From assembly GCA_030830765.1 (NCBI GenBank), contig JAURMJ010000156.1, forward strand, positions 1-5,939: DNA of 5,939 bases, given 5' to 3'. The DNA is from Quisquiliibacterium sp. GTDB lineage: Bacteria > Pseudomonadota > Gammaproteobacteria > Burkholderiales > Burkholderiaceae_E. A program made the position numbers and the translations under genes. Below the pieces are notes generated by a model, which did not search any database, had not been told where the DNA came from, and saw only the letters and a program-made list of their open reading frames with translations. Of this stretch, positions 1 through 5,939 are shown piece by piece. Position 1 is the stretch's first letter. Every line of letters begins with the position of its first letter.

Positions 1-204
1 GACGACATGCTGGCCGCGCCTGAACTGCCTGACCCGATCATGCTGGTTCAGCCCAAGGTCATGTACAAGTTCGCCGACCCCGAGCTCGAATCGATGTCGG
101 CCGGCCGCAAGATCATGGTTCGCATCGGCATTGACAATGCCCGCATTGTGAAGGCCAAACTACGCGAGATCCGTGCGTTCATCGCGGTCGACAAGCCGAA
201 CTGA
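1..204 (+). CDS. DUF3014 domain-containing protein, C-terminal end (5' truncated)
   Basis: The frame is open from the first base of the window and ends at a TGA at 202-204, so only the last 67 residues of a longer protein are seen. The methionine at base 7 is just an internal residue. The text LPDPIMLVQPKVMYKFADP, then a SAGRK segment, then NARIVKAKLREIRAF matches my memory of the C-terminal end of DUF3014 proteins, a proteobacterial family usually with an N-terminal membrane anchor; that anchor would lie outside the window. The function of the family is unknown to me. The gene is followed after 72 bp by dgkA in the same direction, so the two could be cotranscribed; I see no terminator hairpin between them. 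Family call is from memory of motif wording and moderately sure; that this is a real gene end is supported by the continuous frame and conserved-looking text. Confidence 0.72.
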   Translation, partial: DDMLAAPELPDPIMLVQPKVMYKFADPELESMSAGRKIMVRIGIDNARIVKAKLREIRAFIAVDKPN

Positions 205-276
205 ATCATGTCCGCACATCACCTCCCGGCCCTAAGATCAGCGAAGCACTGACGGGACAGTCATCAGGTTTTTGTC

Positions 277-645
277 ATGGAAAGTCCGTTCAAGGGAAAA
301 ACCGGGATCGTTCGGTTGCGCAATGCCCTCTTTTACTCGATGGCCGGCCTGCGAGCCGCCTATCGACATGAAGACGCATTTCGACAGGAATCACTGCTCG
401 CGCTGCTGCTGATTCCGCTGGCGCTTTATCTGGGCCCCAGCGGGGCTGGCAAGGCACTGATGGTCGGCAGCGTGCTCTTGGTGCTGATCGTGGAACTGCT
501 CAACTCGGCCGTGGAGGCCGCAATCGACCGAATCTCTCTGGACCGCCATGACCTGTCCAAGCGCGCCAAGGATATCGGCAGTGCCGCCGTGCTGCTGGCA
601 CTGTTCAATGTCGTGATGATCTGGGGCTGTGTCCTGCTGGGCTGA
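277..645 (+). CDS. dgkA: Diacylglycerol kinase (DgkA)
   Basis: Encodes a 122-residue integral inner-membrane enzyme that phosphorylates diacylglycerol to phosphatidic acid with ATP, recycling the diacylglycerol left by periplasmic glucan or lipid modification. The length equals that of the E. coli enzyme. The sequence aligns with E. coli DgkA at an offset of four residues: the amphipathic start runs into FRQE (Glu32 and Glu38), the family signature ELLNSAVEAAIDR carries Glu73, Asn76, Glu80 and Asp84, and SKRAKDIGSAA carries Lys98 and Asp99. These match the known catalytic and Mg/ATP-binding residues Glu28, Glu69, Asn72, Glu76, Asp80, Lys94 and Asp95 of E. coli. Three membrane helices are visible, about residues 38-54, 59-75 and 100-121. 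The ATG at 277 has only a weak AGG at 266-268 upstream, but the N-terminus (MESPFKGKTG) is typical of proteobacterial homologues. It ends 8 bp from the convergent alcohol dehydrogenase gene. Confidence 0.96.
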   Translation: MESPFKGKTGIVRLRNALFYSMAGLRAAYRHEDAFRQESLLALLLIPLALYLGPSGAGKALMVGSVLLVLIVELLNSAVEAAIDRISLDRHDLSKRAKDIGSAAVLLALFNVVMIWGCVLLG

Positions 646-653
646 AAGCCTCG

Positions 654-1748
654 TCAAGCAACCCCATCGAAGGTAATCACGGTCCTGGCGATATTTCCTT
701 CGCGCAGCGCGTCCAGCCCATCATTGATCTGCGACAGTGGCAAGCGCTGAGAAATCATCTCATCCAGCTTGAAGCGTCCCTGCAGGTACAAATCGATGAT
801 CCGGGGCATATCCACCCGGAAATGATTCGAACCCATCAGCGAGCCCTGGATCTTCTTTTCACGCAAAAAGTCCGGGCCATGCAGTTCAACCTTGACGCCT
901 GGCGGAATCATGCCAATCACGGTCGCCGTGCCGCCCGGCGCAATCATCGCCCAGGCCTGCTCGGCGGTCTGCTTCAGACCGATTGCTTCAAAAGCATGAT
1001 CCACGCCTGCACCAACCAGTTCACGCAGCTGCTCGACGGCATCGCCCTGGCTCGCATCGATGACATCGGTCGCCCCCATCGTTCGGGCAAACTCGAGCTT
1101 GGCGGGAATACGGTCAACAGCAATCACGCGCGCGGCACCGGCAAGATACGCGGTTTGGATCGCCGCCAGACCAATACCGCCGCAACCAATCACCGCAACC
1201 GTCTCGCCGGCCCTCACCTTCGCGGTATTGACGACGGCACCAAAACCGGTCGTGACGGCGCAGCCGATCAGCGCGGCGCGATCCAGCGGCATGTCGGGCC
1301 GGACCTTGGCCAGTGCATGCTCATGCACGAGTAATTGCTCAGCAAACCCTGAAAGTTGCAGCATCTGGTTCAGATGCTGACCATCCCGGAACGTCATCCG
1401 TTTCGCCTTGCCCGGCGGAATTTTGACTTCGGGGGTGGCGCACAGCACCAGACGACCCGTGATGCAGTGAGCGCAGTGACCACAGAAGACCGAGAGACAG
1501 CCGATCACATGATCACCGGGCTTGAACTCAGTGACCTGTGAACCGACCGCTTCAACAACGCCCGCAACCTCATGTCCGGGAACCGCCGGCAGTGGATGCG
1601 GGTAGATGCCGTCGATGAAATGAAGATCGCTGTGGCAGACACCGACTGCGCCTGTACGGACCAGCACTTCATGCGGTCCAGGCGCAGCCAGTTGGACGTC
1701 TTCGATCACCAGCGGTTTTTGCGGTTGCTCCAGTACGGCTGCCTTCAT
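654..1748 (-). CDS. Zinc-dependent alcohol dehydrogenase, medium-chain (MDR) family
   Basis: Encodes a 364-residue cytoplasmic NAD-dependent alcohol dehydrogenase with the GroES-like catalytic fold followed by a Rossmann fold. The catalytic zinc ligands are Cys38 (in GVCHSD), His59 (PGHE) and Cys163 (GCAVTTGFGA). The structural zinc site is complete: Cys89, Cys92, Cys95 and Cys103 in the C-x2-C-x2-C-x7-C spacing. The nucleotide loop is Gly188-x-Gly190-x-x-Gly193 (VIGCGGIG), and Asp212 at the end of the following strand (VIAVD) favours NAD over NADP. The extra stretch between the zinc lobe and GFAEQLLVHEHALAKV resembles the class III/aryl-alcohol-like COG1062 group; the substrate cannot be read from sequence. 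I choose ATG at 1748 because MKAAVLEQPQ is the usual family start; a GGGGG run lies about 10 bases upstream. The frame stays open upstream to a TTG at 1868 and another ATG at 1781, but those extra residues do not look like the family. It is divergent from the large exported protein gene. Confidence 0.93.
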   Translation of the reverse strand: MKAAVLEQPQKPLVIEDVQLAAPGPHEVLVRTGAVGVCHSDLHFIDGIYPHPLPAVPGHEVAGVVEAVGSQVTEFKPGDHVIGCLSVFCGHCAHCITGRLVLCATPEVKIPPGKAKRMTFRDGQHLNQMLQLSGFAEQLLVHEHALAKVRPDMPLDRAALIGCAVTTGFGAVVNTAKVRAGETVAVIGCGGIGLAAIQTAYLAGAARVIAVDRIPAKLEFARTMGATDVIDASQGDAVEQLRELVGAGVDHAFEAIGLKQTAEQAWAMIAPGGTATVIGMIPPGVKVELHGPDFLREKKIQGSLMGSNHFRVDMPRIIDLYLQGRFKLDEMISQRLPLSQINDGLDALREGNIARTVITFDGVA

Positions 1749-1874
1749 CTTGGTCTTGCCCCCAGCACAGAACAGGCTCATGAGACGGGCGGCCTTGCGG
1801 CTTTCCGCGCGAATTCTCTGATTCTGCCAGAGCTCAAGGCTCAGAGCAGCGCGAAGCGCACCTCGCAATCCGCC

Positions 1875-1895
1875 CGGTCCCGCATCGTGGGACCG
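1875..1895. promoter_or_regulatory. GC-rich dyad/hairpin in the divergent intergenic region
   Basis: Bases 1875-1881 (CGGTCCC) and 1889-1895 (GGGACCG) form a perfect 7-bp inverted repeat around a 7-base centre. One more C-G pair and one G-T wobble in the centre could lengthen the stem to 9 bp with a 3-base loop. It sits 5 bases upstream of the TTGACC at 1901 and about 127 bases upstream of the alcohol dehydrogenase start, so it could be an operator serving either divergent gene, or a structure in the alcohol dehydrogenase leader. There is no T run on either side, which argues against an intrinsic terminator. A role is inference only. Confidence 0.35.
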
Positions 1896-1900
1896 AAGCC

Positions 1901-1929
1901 TTGACCCGACCCGTGAACCTACTTACTTT
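1901..1929 (+). promoter_or_regulatory. Possible sigma70 promoter for the large exported protein gene
   Basis: TTGACC at 1901-1906 matches five of six bases of the -35 consensus, and TACTTT at 1924-1929 follows at exactly 17 bp but matches only three of six bases of the -10 consensus. Transcription from here would give a leader of nearly 90 bases before the ATG at 2025. It is the best promoter-like pair I found in the divergent region, though a weak one. I found no convincing promoter for the divergent alcohol dehydrogenase. Confidence 0.3.
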
Positions 1930-2024
1930 GACCCAGTCATCGTCCAGTGAAAAGCTCGGCCGGCTGCGACACACCATCAGAACATTCATCGAACGATCGA
2001 TCAGCGACGTCCCAAAGAGAAGTC

Positions 2025-2111
2025 ATGAAAAATCAAATGCCCGAAAAGCTCGCCCATTGGTCCGTTCAACTTGCTCTCATGATCTGCGTCACATTGAGTC
2101 AGGCGCAAGCG
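2025..2111 (+). other. Sec signal peptide coding segment
   Basis: Codes residues 1-29 of the large exported protein. The charged start (Lys2, Lys8), hydrophobic run around WSVQLALMICVTL and the AQA motif at residues 27-29 form a standard type I signal peptide. Cys21 lies inside the hydrophobic core, preceded by LMI rather than a lipobox, so a lipoprotein is unlikely. Confidence 0.8.
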
Positions 2112-4550
2112 CAGTCTGCGCGCCCTGAAGCCAGCGCAGCCACAGTGACGCGCTCAGCCACGTCCGGCCCCGTCACGGCAGTCGGAGCAGAGCAACCAGC
2201 CCGCGGCCTGGTCATGACCTCAACGTTGAGCTCGCCGAGCAATCTGAGACTCCCCCCAAACATTCAAGCCATTCGTCGCTTCGATCTGAAAGCCTTGACC
2301 GGCCCCCAATCTGTGTCGATTGGTGCCCAAAAACTGAATGTTGCTCAGCTCAAGGGTCCCCAAAACCTGCTGCTCAGGCAGGCTGAAGCGATTTCAAAAC
2401 TTCAGGGGCTGGTCAGGATTGAAGCGCTGGACAGCGAATTGATCGAGATCCCGAACGGTGTACTGGTCAACCAGAAGCTGAGCTACAAAGTGCGGATCGG
2501 TGCCTGCTCAAGCAAGCGCGAACTCCTGAATCAGGCCGGTGTGCAATGCGGGACTCGCAAGAATCTGGCAGGGACGACAGCCCTGTTGCGCCAGGCGGGC
2601 AGCGAGCGTTATATCGCAGATCCGCAACAGCGACAGCTGGCCGAGCGGGATCTCGCGGGGACAAAGGATGAGGTCATTCGCCAGGTCGCACAGACCCGAC
2701 GTTTCCTGAACTCACCCGATGCCCTGCGGGAACTGGGAAGCGCTGAGGTCTCCCGTCTGCAAGCCCTCAGCGAGGAGGATCTGGCGGTTGAAATGCTCAA
2801 TGCCGCTGAAACAACGATCGAGGAGGCGTTCTTCATCCCCCTGATCAGCGACCTTAAGCACTTCCCGGCCATGACGAATATGGCGCCGCAGTTGACGCCT
2901 GAGACGATCGCATTGATGCAGCGGATGGCAGCCCCTCGAGAAGGCGCCGAAGCCACTGCACCGCCGGCTCAGACCGGGCGAAACGCTGGATCGCACAACC
3001 AGCGTGATCAGCAGGCGGCGCGACAGACCGTCAGCAAAAGTGTGAACGCTGTGTTCCTGACCGGTTTCACGCTGGGCAAGAACTATGAGTGGCAGAAGCG
3101 GTTCTCAAAGACCGTTTACTGGTGCGTTGTCGGCTGCAAGGAAACCTATTACATCGAGCCCTACGTCAATCTGGGCTACGGACTGGGCCTGCGCTTCCCG
3201 ATCCGCATGACGCTCGATTATGAATGGAAGGGCAGTGGTTGGTGGGCTACGGTCAAACCGACATTCACAGCCTTCAACGGGGACGCAGCAGCCTATCAGC
3301 AAGCAGGGCTCGAGCGCGGCAAGGTCTTCGATGGCAAGGAGATCGTGGCCGAGTACACAGCGGTTGCCGGGATTCGCTACCGGCTGCCCCGCGTGGGCAC
3401 CCAAAAGACCGAGTACCGATCGAGCAAGGATTTCACCGAACGGCTTCCGCGCCCTTACACGAACGGACAGTTCGACCCGCCGGAACCTGGCAGACGTGGC
3501 CTGCGCAGCTTTGAGAAATTCCTGACTGACATTGATCTTCTAATGGGCTATGGCGACTACGGGGTCGTCGCGGCGAAGCTGTTCCCCGGCGTCAAAGTCG
3601 ACCTGACCTCCGACAGCCTGAAGTTCGCATTCAAGGATCTGGAAGGTTCACCCGAGCGCGAATCACGCATTTCCAGTGGCGCCACACAACGGGTCAAGAT
3701 CAATCCGGCCAACGGGATGAGCCAGATCGCAATCGGCAAACCCATCTACAACCTGGCATTTACCGTCACACCGGGCGTGCAATATCGAGTCACCGTCGAC
3801 CTGGGCATCTGGGGCCATACCTGGCGCGATGTCATCTGGATCCCGTCGCTCGAGATTCAGCTGCCGCCGGGGGGCGTGGACTTCTCCTGCCATGCCGGAA
3901 CCCGGTGCAGCCGGAACTACGTCTTCGAGACTGGCCATGTGGCGCAGATTACGCAGAGTCCAAATGCAACTGAACGATCTGCCACGTCAACCCGACCTGC
4001 CAGCGAATCGGCCCCGGCGTCCGCATCCCCGCCAGCAGGCCGTGCGCCCTCAACCAGAACAGCTGCAACGGGGTCAGGCAGTGCAACGCCGCGCGCCGCA
4101 GGCAGCTGCGAGCACACGACGACACAAGGCATCTGGAGCTTTATCCAGGTGACGACTGGCCGTCATGCCCGAGGTGGCGTCACCGCAGAAGGCCGCAAAG
4201 ACATGGTGGGACTCGGTGCCACGCAACCTCCAAAAGATCCGCGTCGTGCCTGGGAGACTTTCGAGCTGTTCGACATCCCCGGGGTTCAGTATGGTCGCTG
4301 GATCCGCAACACGATTGACGGCCGATGGCTTGAGACGATCAACGAGACCGGAACATTGAATCTGAAGAAAGGCCGCGCCTGTGATACCTCGATCAAGGAC
4401 ATGCAATGGAAGGTGCTTCCGGTTGGTGGCGGGCGGTATTTACTGCAGAACCTGAACAGCATGCGCTACGTTCGGGTCCTCTCCTCGGGTCTGCTTCGCG
4501 CTGACACCGACAGGAAGAACGCGACGGTTTTTCATTGGAATCACCACTGA
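2025..4550 (+). CDS. Large exported protein of unknown function with C-terminal beta-trefoil-like domain
   Basis: Encodes an 841-residue protein whose main body I do not recognise. The frame opens at 1947, but ATG 2025 is chosen because it has a GAGAAG ribosome site 3-8 bases upstream and begins a clear Sec signal peptide: Lys2 and Lys8, a hydrophobic core at about 13-24, and AQA before a likely cut after Ala29. The mature protein reads as: an A/S/T-rich stretch (30-60); a mixed, later largely helical part (about 75-300); an A/Q/G-rich linker (302-335); an aromatic, beta-rich core (about 336-640) with many Tyr and Trp; an S/T/A/P-rich linker (about 645-693); and a beta-trefoil-like tail (about 695-841). 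Its eight cysteines fall in four close or domain-sharing pairs (161/175, 367/371, 622/628, 695/786), which suits disulfide formation in the periplasm or outside the cell. No lipobox, LPXTG, autotransporter barrel or catalytic motif is evident. The PhyH-like gene follows after 37 bp. Carbohydrate or surface binding is a guess from the tail alone. Confidence 0.88.
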   Translation: MKNQMPEKLAHWSVQLALMICVTLSQAQAQSARPEASAATVTRSATSGPVTAVGAEQPARGLVMTSTLSSPSNLRLPPNIQAIRRFDLKALTGPQSVSIGAQKLNVAQLKGPQNLLLRQAEAISKLQGLVRIEALDSELIEIPNGVLVNQKLSYKVRIGACSSKRELLNQAGVQCGTRKNLAGTTALLRQAGSERYIADPQQRQLAERDLAGTKDEVIRQVAQTRRFLNSPDALRELGSAEVSRLQALSEEDLAVEMLNAAETTIEEAFFIPLISDLKHFPAMTNMAPQLTPETIALMQRMAAPREGAEATAPPAQTGRNAGSHNQRDQQAARQTVSKSVNAVFLTGFTLGKNYEWQKRFSKTVYWCVVGCKETYYIEPYVNLGYGLGLRFPIRMTLDYEWKGSGWWATVKPTFTAFNGDAAAYQQAGLERGKVFDGKEIVAEYTAVAGIRYRLPRVGTQKTEYRSSKDFTERLPRPYTNGQFDPPEPGRRGLRSFEKFLTDIDLLMGYGDYGVVAAKLFPGVKVDLTSDSLKFAFKDLEGSPERESRISSGATQRVKINPANGMSQIAIGKPIYNLAFTVTPGVQYRVTVDLGIWGHTWRDVIWIPSLEIQLPPGGVDFSCHAGTRCSRNYVFETGHVAQITQSPNATERSATSTRPASESAPASASPPAGRAPSTRTAATGSGSATPRAAGSCEHTTTQGIWSFIQVTTGRHARGGVTAEGRKDMVGLGATQPPKDPRRAWETFELFDIPGVQYGRWIRNTIDGRWLETINETGTLNLKKGRACDTSIKDMQWKVLPVGGGRYLLQNLNSMRYVRVLSSGLLRADTDRKNATVFHWNHH
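4107..4547 (+). other. Beta-trefoil-like (fascin/ricin-type) domain, residues 695-841 of the large exported protein
   Basis: Three similar units are visible by eye. Each has a short strand, a turn, a basic-aromatic strand, a Leu-x-Ala or Gly-Leu-like strand and a closing aromatic: FIQVTTGRHARGG closing at WETFELFDI; WIRNTIDGRWLETI closing at MQWKVLPV; and YLLQNLNSMRYVRVL closing at VFHWN. The anchor arginines are 713, 767 and 814, and the closing aromatics are Phe746, Trp795 and Phe836. The wording WETFEL is typical of fascin-like trefoils. Cys695 and Cys786 could link the domain's start to its second unit. The classical ricin QxW motif is not present as such, so ligand type cannot be read. 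Confidence 0.62.
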
Positions 4551-4587
4551 GTGTGCGACGATCTGCTGCAGCGGGGAAACAGAACTC

Positions 4588-5442
4588 ATGGCAGACGAAA
4601 TCAATCACGTCGAGGCAGTCAGGACCCAGGGCTACACGGTGCTCAAAGGGCTCATCGACCCGGGCACCGTGCAGCAGTTGCGCGCTGCGCTTCAACGCCT
4701 GGAAACCGAGAAAGGCTTTGGCTTCGCGACCACGCGCTTCGAGGGTCTGAACACCGTCCGCATCAACAACCTGCTGGCCCATGACGAGCTTTTCTGGCAG
4801 GTGCCGCTGCAACCGGATGTGCTCGCAATCGCGCAGCATCTGCTTGATCGGGAACTGCTGCTGTCATCGTTCTGCTCGCTGACGCTGGGGCCCGGCCAGC
4901 AGGCCCAGCCGATGCATGAGGACACCCAGCAAATTCCACTGCCAAGACCACACCCGACCCTGTCGGTCAATGCCATCTGGGCGCTATCGGACTTCACCGA
5001 GGAAAACGGGGCGACGCAGATCGTGCCAGGAAGCCATCTGCTCGACCATGCACCCGAGTACGGCAGGCATTACCCGTCCGAGCCAGTGATTGTGCCGGCC
5101 GGCAGCGTCGTCATCTTTGACAGCGCACTCTGGCATGCCGGTGGCCAGAACCGTTCCCAACAACGACGCTGGGCTCTGTCCTGCTACTACTGTGCAGGCT
5201 GGATGCGGCAGCAGGAAAACCTGCAACTGGGCATCCCGCGTGAGACTGCGCAGCGCTTTCCACGCCGTCTTCAGGAACTTTGCGGTTACTCGGTTTATCG
5301 GGGCCAGTGGGGCCACATCGACAACCATGACCCGATCGAACTGCTGGGCCAGGAACGTGCCAGGCCGATGGTCTGGGAGGCGAGCGACAGACGGGCCGAG
5401 CGCATGGCTGAGCAGGCATCTGACCACCGGCCTGCGCCCTGA
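4588..5442 (+). CDS. Phytanoyl-CoA dioxygenase (PhyH) family Fe(II)/2-oxoglutarate oxygenase
   Basis: Encodes a 284-residue cytoplasmic protein of the PhyH family, non-heme iron enzymes that couple 2-oxoglutarate decarboxylation to hydroxylation of a substrate. The iron triad is complete: His110 and Asp112 in MHEDTQ, and His183 in DSALWHAGG. Arg194, eleven residues after His183, fits the 2-oxoglutarate carboxylate anchor. NAIWALSDFTEENGATQIVPGSH (residues 128-150) is the typical core strand-and-turn of the family, and the tail with LQELCGYSVYRGQWGH and DP-x-ELLG resembles a common bacterial PhyH subgroup. Length is usual. ATG 4588 is preceded by GCGGGGA about 11 bases upstream, a modest ribosome site. 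No signal peptide. The gene starts 37 bp after the large exported protein gene with no terminator seen, so a shared transcript is likely but a shared function is not shown. The substrate is unknown; family members act on lipids, amino acids, secondary metabolites and other small molecules. Confidence 0.93.
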   Translation: MADEINHVEAVRTQGYTVLKGLIDPGTVQQLRAALQRLETEKGFGFATTRFEGLNTVRINNLLAHDELFWQVPLQPDVLAIAQHLLDRELLLSSFCSLTLGPGQQAQPMHEDTQQIPLPRPHPTLSVNAIWALSDFTEENGATQIVPGSHLLDHAPEYGRHYPSEPVIVPAGSVVIFDSALWHAGGQNRSQQRRWALSCYYCAGWMRQQENLQLGIPRETAQRFPRRLQELCGYSVYRGQWGHIDNHDPIELLGQERARPMVWEASDRRAERMAEQASDHRPAP

Positions 5443-5464
5443 ACCGGTCAGGTACTTCTGATGA

Positions 5465-5516
5465 CACCCCGCTGCCTGCCTGCGCCCTGTGCACGATGGC
5501 CTCTGCAGCGGGCGTG
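5465..5516. terminator. Possible hairpin between convergent genes
   Basis: CCCGCTGC at 5468-5475 pairs perfectly with GCAGCGGG at 5505-5512. Three more pairs (CAC 5465-5467 with GTG 5514-5516) form if C5513 is bulged. The loop is long (29 bases) and no T run follows on either strand, so this is not a textbook intrinsic terminator. Its place between the two convergent stop codons is the main reason to list it. Confidence 0.25.
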
Positions 5517-5528
5517 ATACACAGCGCG

Positions 5529-5939
5529 TCAGTCTTGCCCTGCCTTGTCCGAATAATTCAGGATCACCGCTGAATCATCAATCGCCCCAAGGCCCCGTGC
5601 ACTGACTGCACGAAACGCGGCATGTGCGACGCTGGCCAGCGGCGCTTCATAATCGGACTGCGCGCAGGCATCAAGCACCAGACCGAGATCCTTGACGAAA
5701 ATATCCACGGCTGAAGTCACCTCGTCGTAGGCTTCTCGCACCATGCGCGGTCCGCGATCACCGAGCATCCAGGACGACCCGGAGCCACTGCACAGGATTT
5801 CGTGCACGGTCGACAGCGGCAGACCCTGTTTGCGCGCAAGCGCCAAAGCTTCACCGGCTGCCGCCAGGTGCACGCCACACAAAAGCTGATTGATTACTTT
5901 CATCTGCGCGCCAGCCCCAGCATGCTCGCCCAGGTGATA
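5529..5939 (-). CDS. 3-hydroxyisobutyrate dehydrogenase-family / L-threonate dehydrogenase-like protein, C-terminal part (5' truncated)
   Basis: The minus-strand frame is open from the window's last base to the TGA at 5531-5529, giving the last 136 residues; the ATG-like codon at 5903 is an internal Met, since the 12 codons before it read YHLGEHAGAGAQ and continue the family pattern. The part seen is the all-helical C-terminal domain of beta-hydroxyacid dehydrogenases. The conserved GxGxQMKVINQLL carries the catalytic lysine (second residue after Gln), with the NQ-type follow-up of the active site. GSSWML and SAVDIFVKDLGLVLD are wording I associate with the L-threonate dehydrogenase (LtnD) branch rather than HIBADH or tartronate semialdehyde reductase. 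The Rossmann domain with the NAD motif lies outside the window. LtnD oxidises L-threonate to 2-oxo-tetronate, normally with LtnK and an aldolase beside it; such partners would have to lie beyond the edge. It is convergent with the PhyH-like gene across an 86-bp gap. Family confident, exact substrate not. Confidence 0.87.
   Translation of the reverse strand, partial: YHLGEHAGAGAQMKVINQLLCGVHLAAAGEALALARKQGLPLSTVHEILCSGSGSSWMLGDRGPRMVREAYDEVTSAVDIFVKDLGLVLDACAQSDYEAPLASVAHAAFRAVSARGLGAIDDSAVILNYSDKAGQD

Noticed and set aside
248..261. Small inverted repeat ACTG/CAGT before dgkA
   Set aside because: Only four pairs around a six-base loop; too weak to call a terminator or operator.
822..1334. 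170-codon open frame on the plus strand
   Set aside because: It lies wholly antisense to the alcohol dehydrogenase, whose zinc and Rossmann motifs are intact; the translation is rich in Arg/His/Thr without any family wording, as expected of a GC-rich shadow frame.
1995..2002. GATCGATC palindrome in the leader of the exported protein gene
   Set aside because: An 8-base palindrome of this kind arises often by chance and has no paired half-sites around it.
1947..2024. Longer start (ATG 1947) for the large exported protein
   Set aside because: The extra 26 residues would bury the signal peptide inside the protein, and the GAGAAG ribosome site lies before ATG 2025 instead.
4393..4839. 148-codon open frame on the minus strand spanning the end of the exported protein gene and the start of the PhyH-like gene
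   Set aside because: It is antisense to two well-supported genes and shows no recognisable domain.
4984..5427. 147-codon open frame on the minus strand
   Set aside because: It is a shadow of the PhyH-like gene, whose iron triad and 2-oxoglutarate arginine are in the plus-strand frame.

Overview
The window looks like chromosomal DNA from a GC-rich member of the Pseudomonadota, most likely a beta- or gammaproteobacterium. The basis is a proteobacterial-type diacylglycerol kinase, a DUF3014-type gene end, high-GC codon use and Gram-negative style genes. This is inference from protein resemblance; no rRNA or marker gene is present to settle the taxon. I see no tRNA, rRNA, CRISPR array, transposase or phage gene.

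Layout: (1) bases 1-204 hold the 3' end of a DUF3014-type protein gene; (2) 277-645 is a complete dgkA (membrane diacylglycerol kinase), same direction; (3) 654-1748, on the minus strand and convergent with dgkA, is a complete zinc-dependent medium-chain alcohol dehydrogenase; (4) 1749-2024 is a divergent intergenic region with a GC-rich hairpin and a plausible sigma70 promoter; (5) 2025-4550 is a large exported protein of 841 residues whose main body I do not recognise, ending in a threefold-repeat domain that reads as a beta-trefoil; (6) 4588-5442 is a phytanoyl-CoA dioxygenase (PhyH)-like Fe(II)/2-oxoglutarate oxygenase, 37 bp downstream in the same direction; (7) 5443-5528 is a short convergent gap with an imperfect hairpin; (8) 5529 to the end, minus strand, is the 3' part of a 3-hydroxyisobutyrate dehydrogenase-family gene of the L-threonate dehydrogenase (LtnD) type, cut by the window edge.

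How the genes relate: DUF3014 and dgkA may share a transcript, with housekeeping or envelope lipid roles. The alcohol dehydrogenase, PhyH-like oxygenase and LtnD-like dehydrogenase are all small-molecule redox enzymes, but they lie in different orientations and nothing in the sequence ties them to one pathway. The large exported protein is the part least explained by known families: signal peptide, helical N-terminal part, aromatic beta-rich core, S/T/A/P-rich linker, trefoil-like tail, and eight mature cysteines that fall into four apparent pairs. It is the best candidate here for something undescribed, though I cannot assign it a function.
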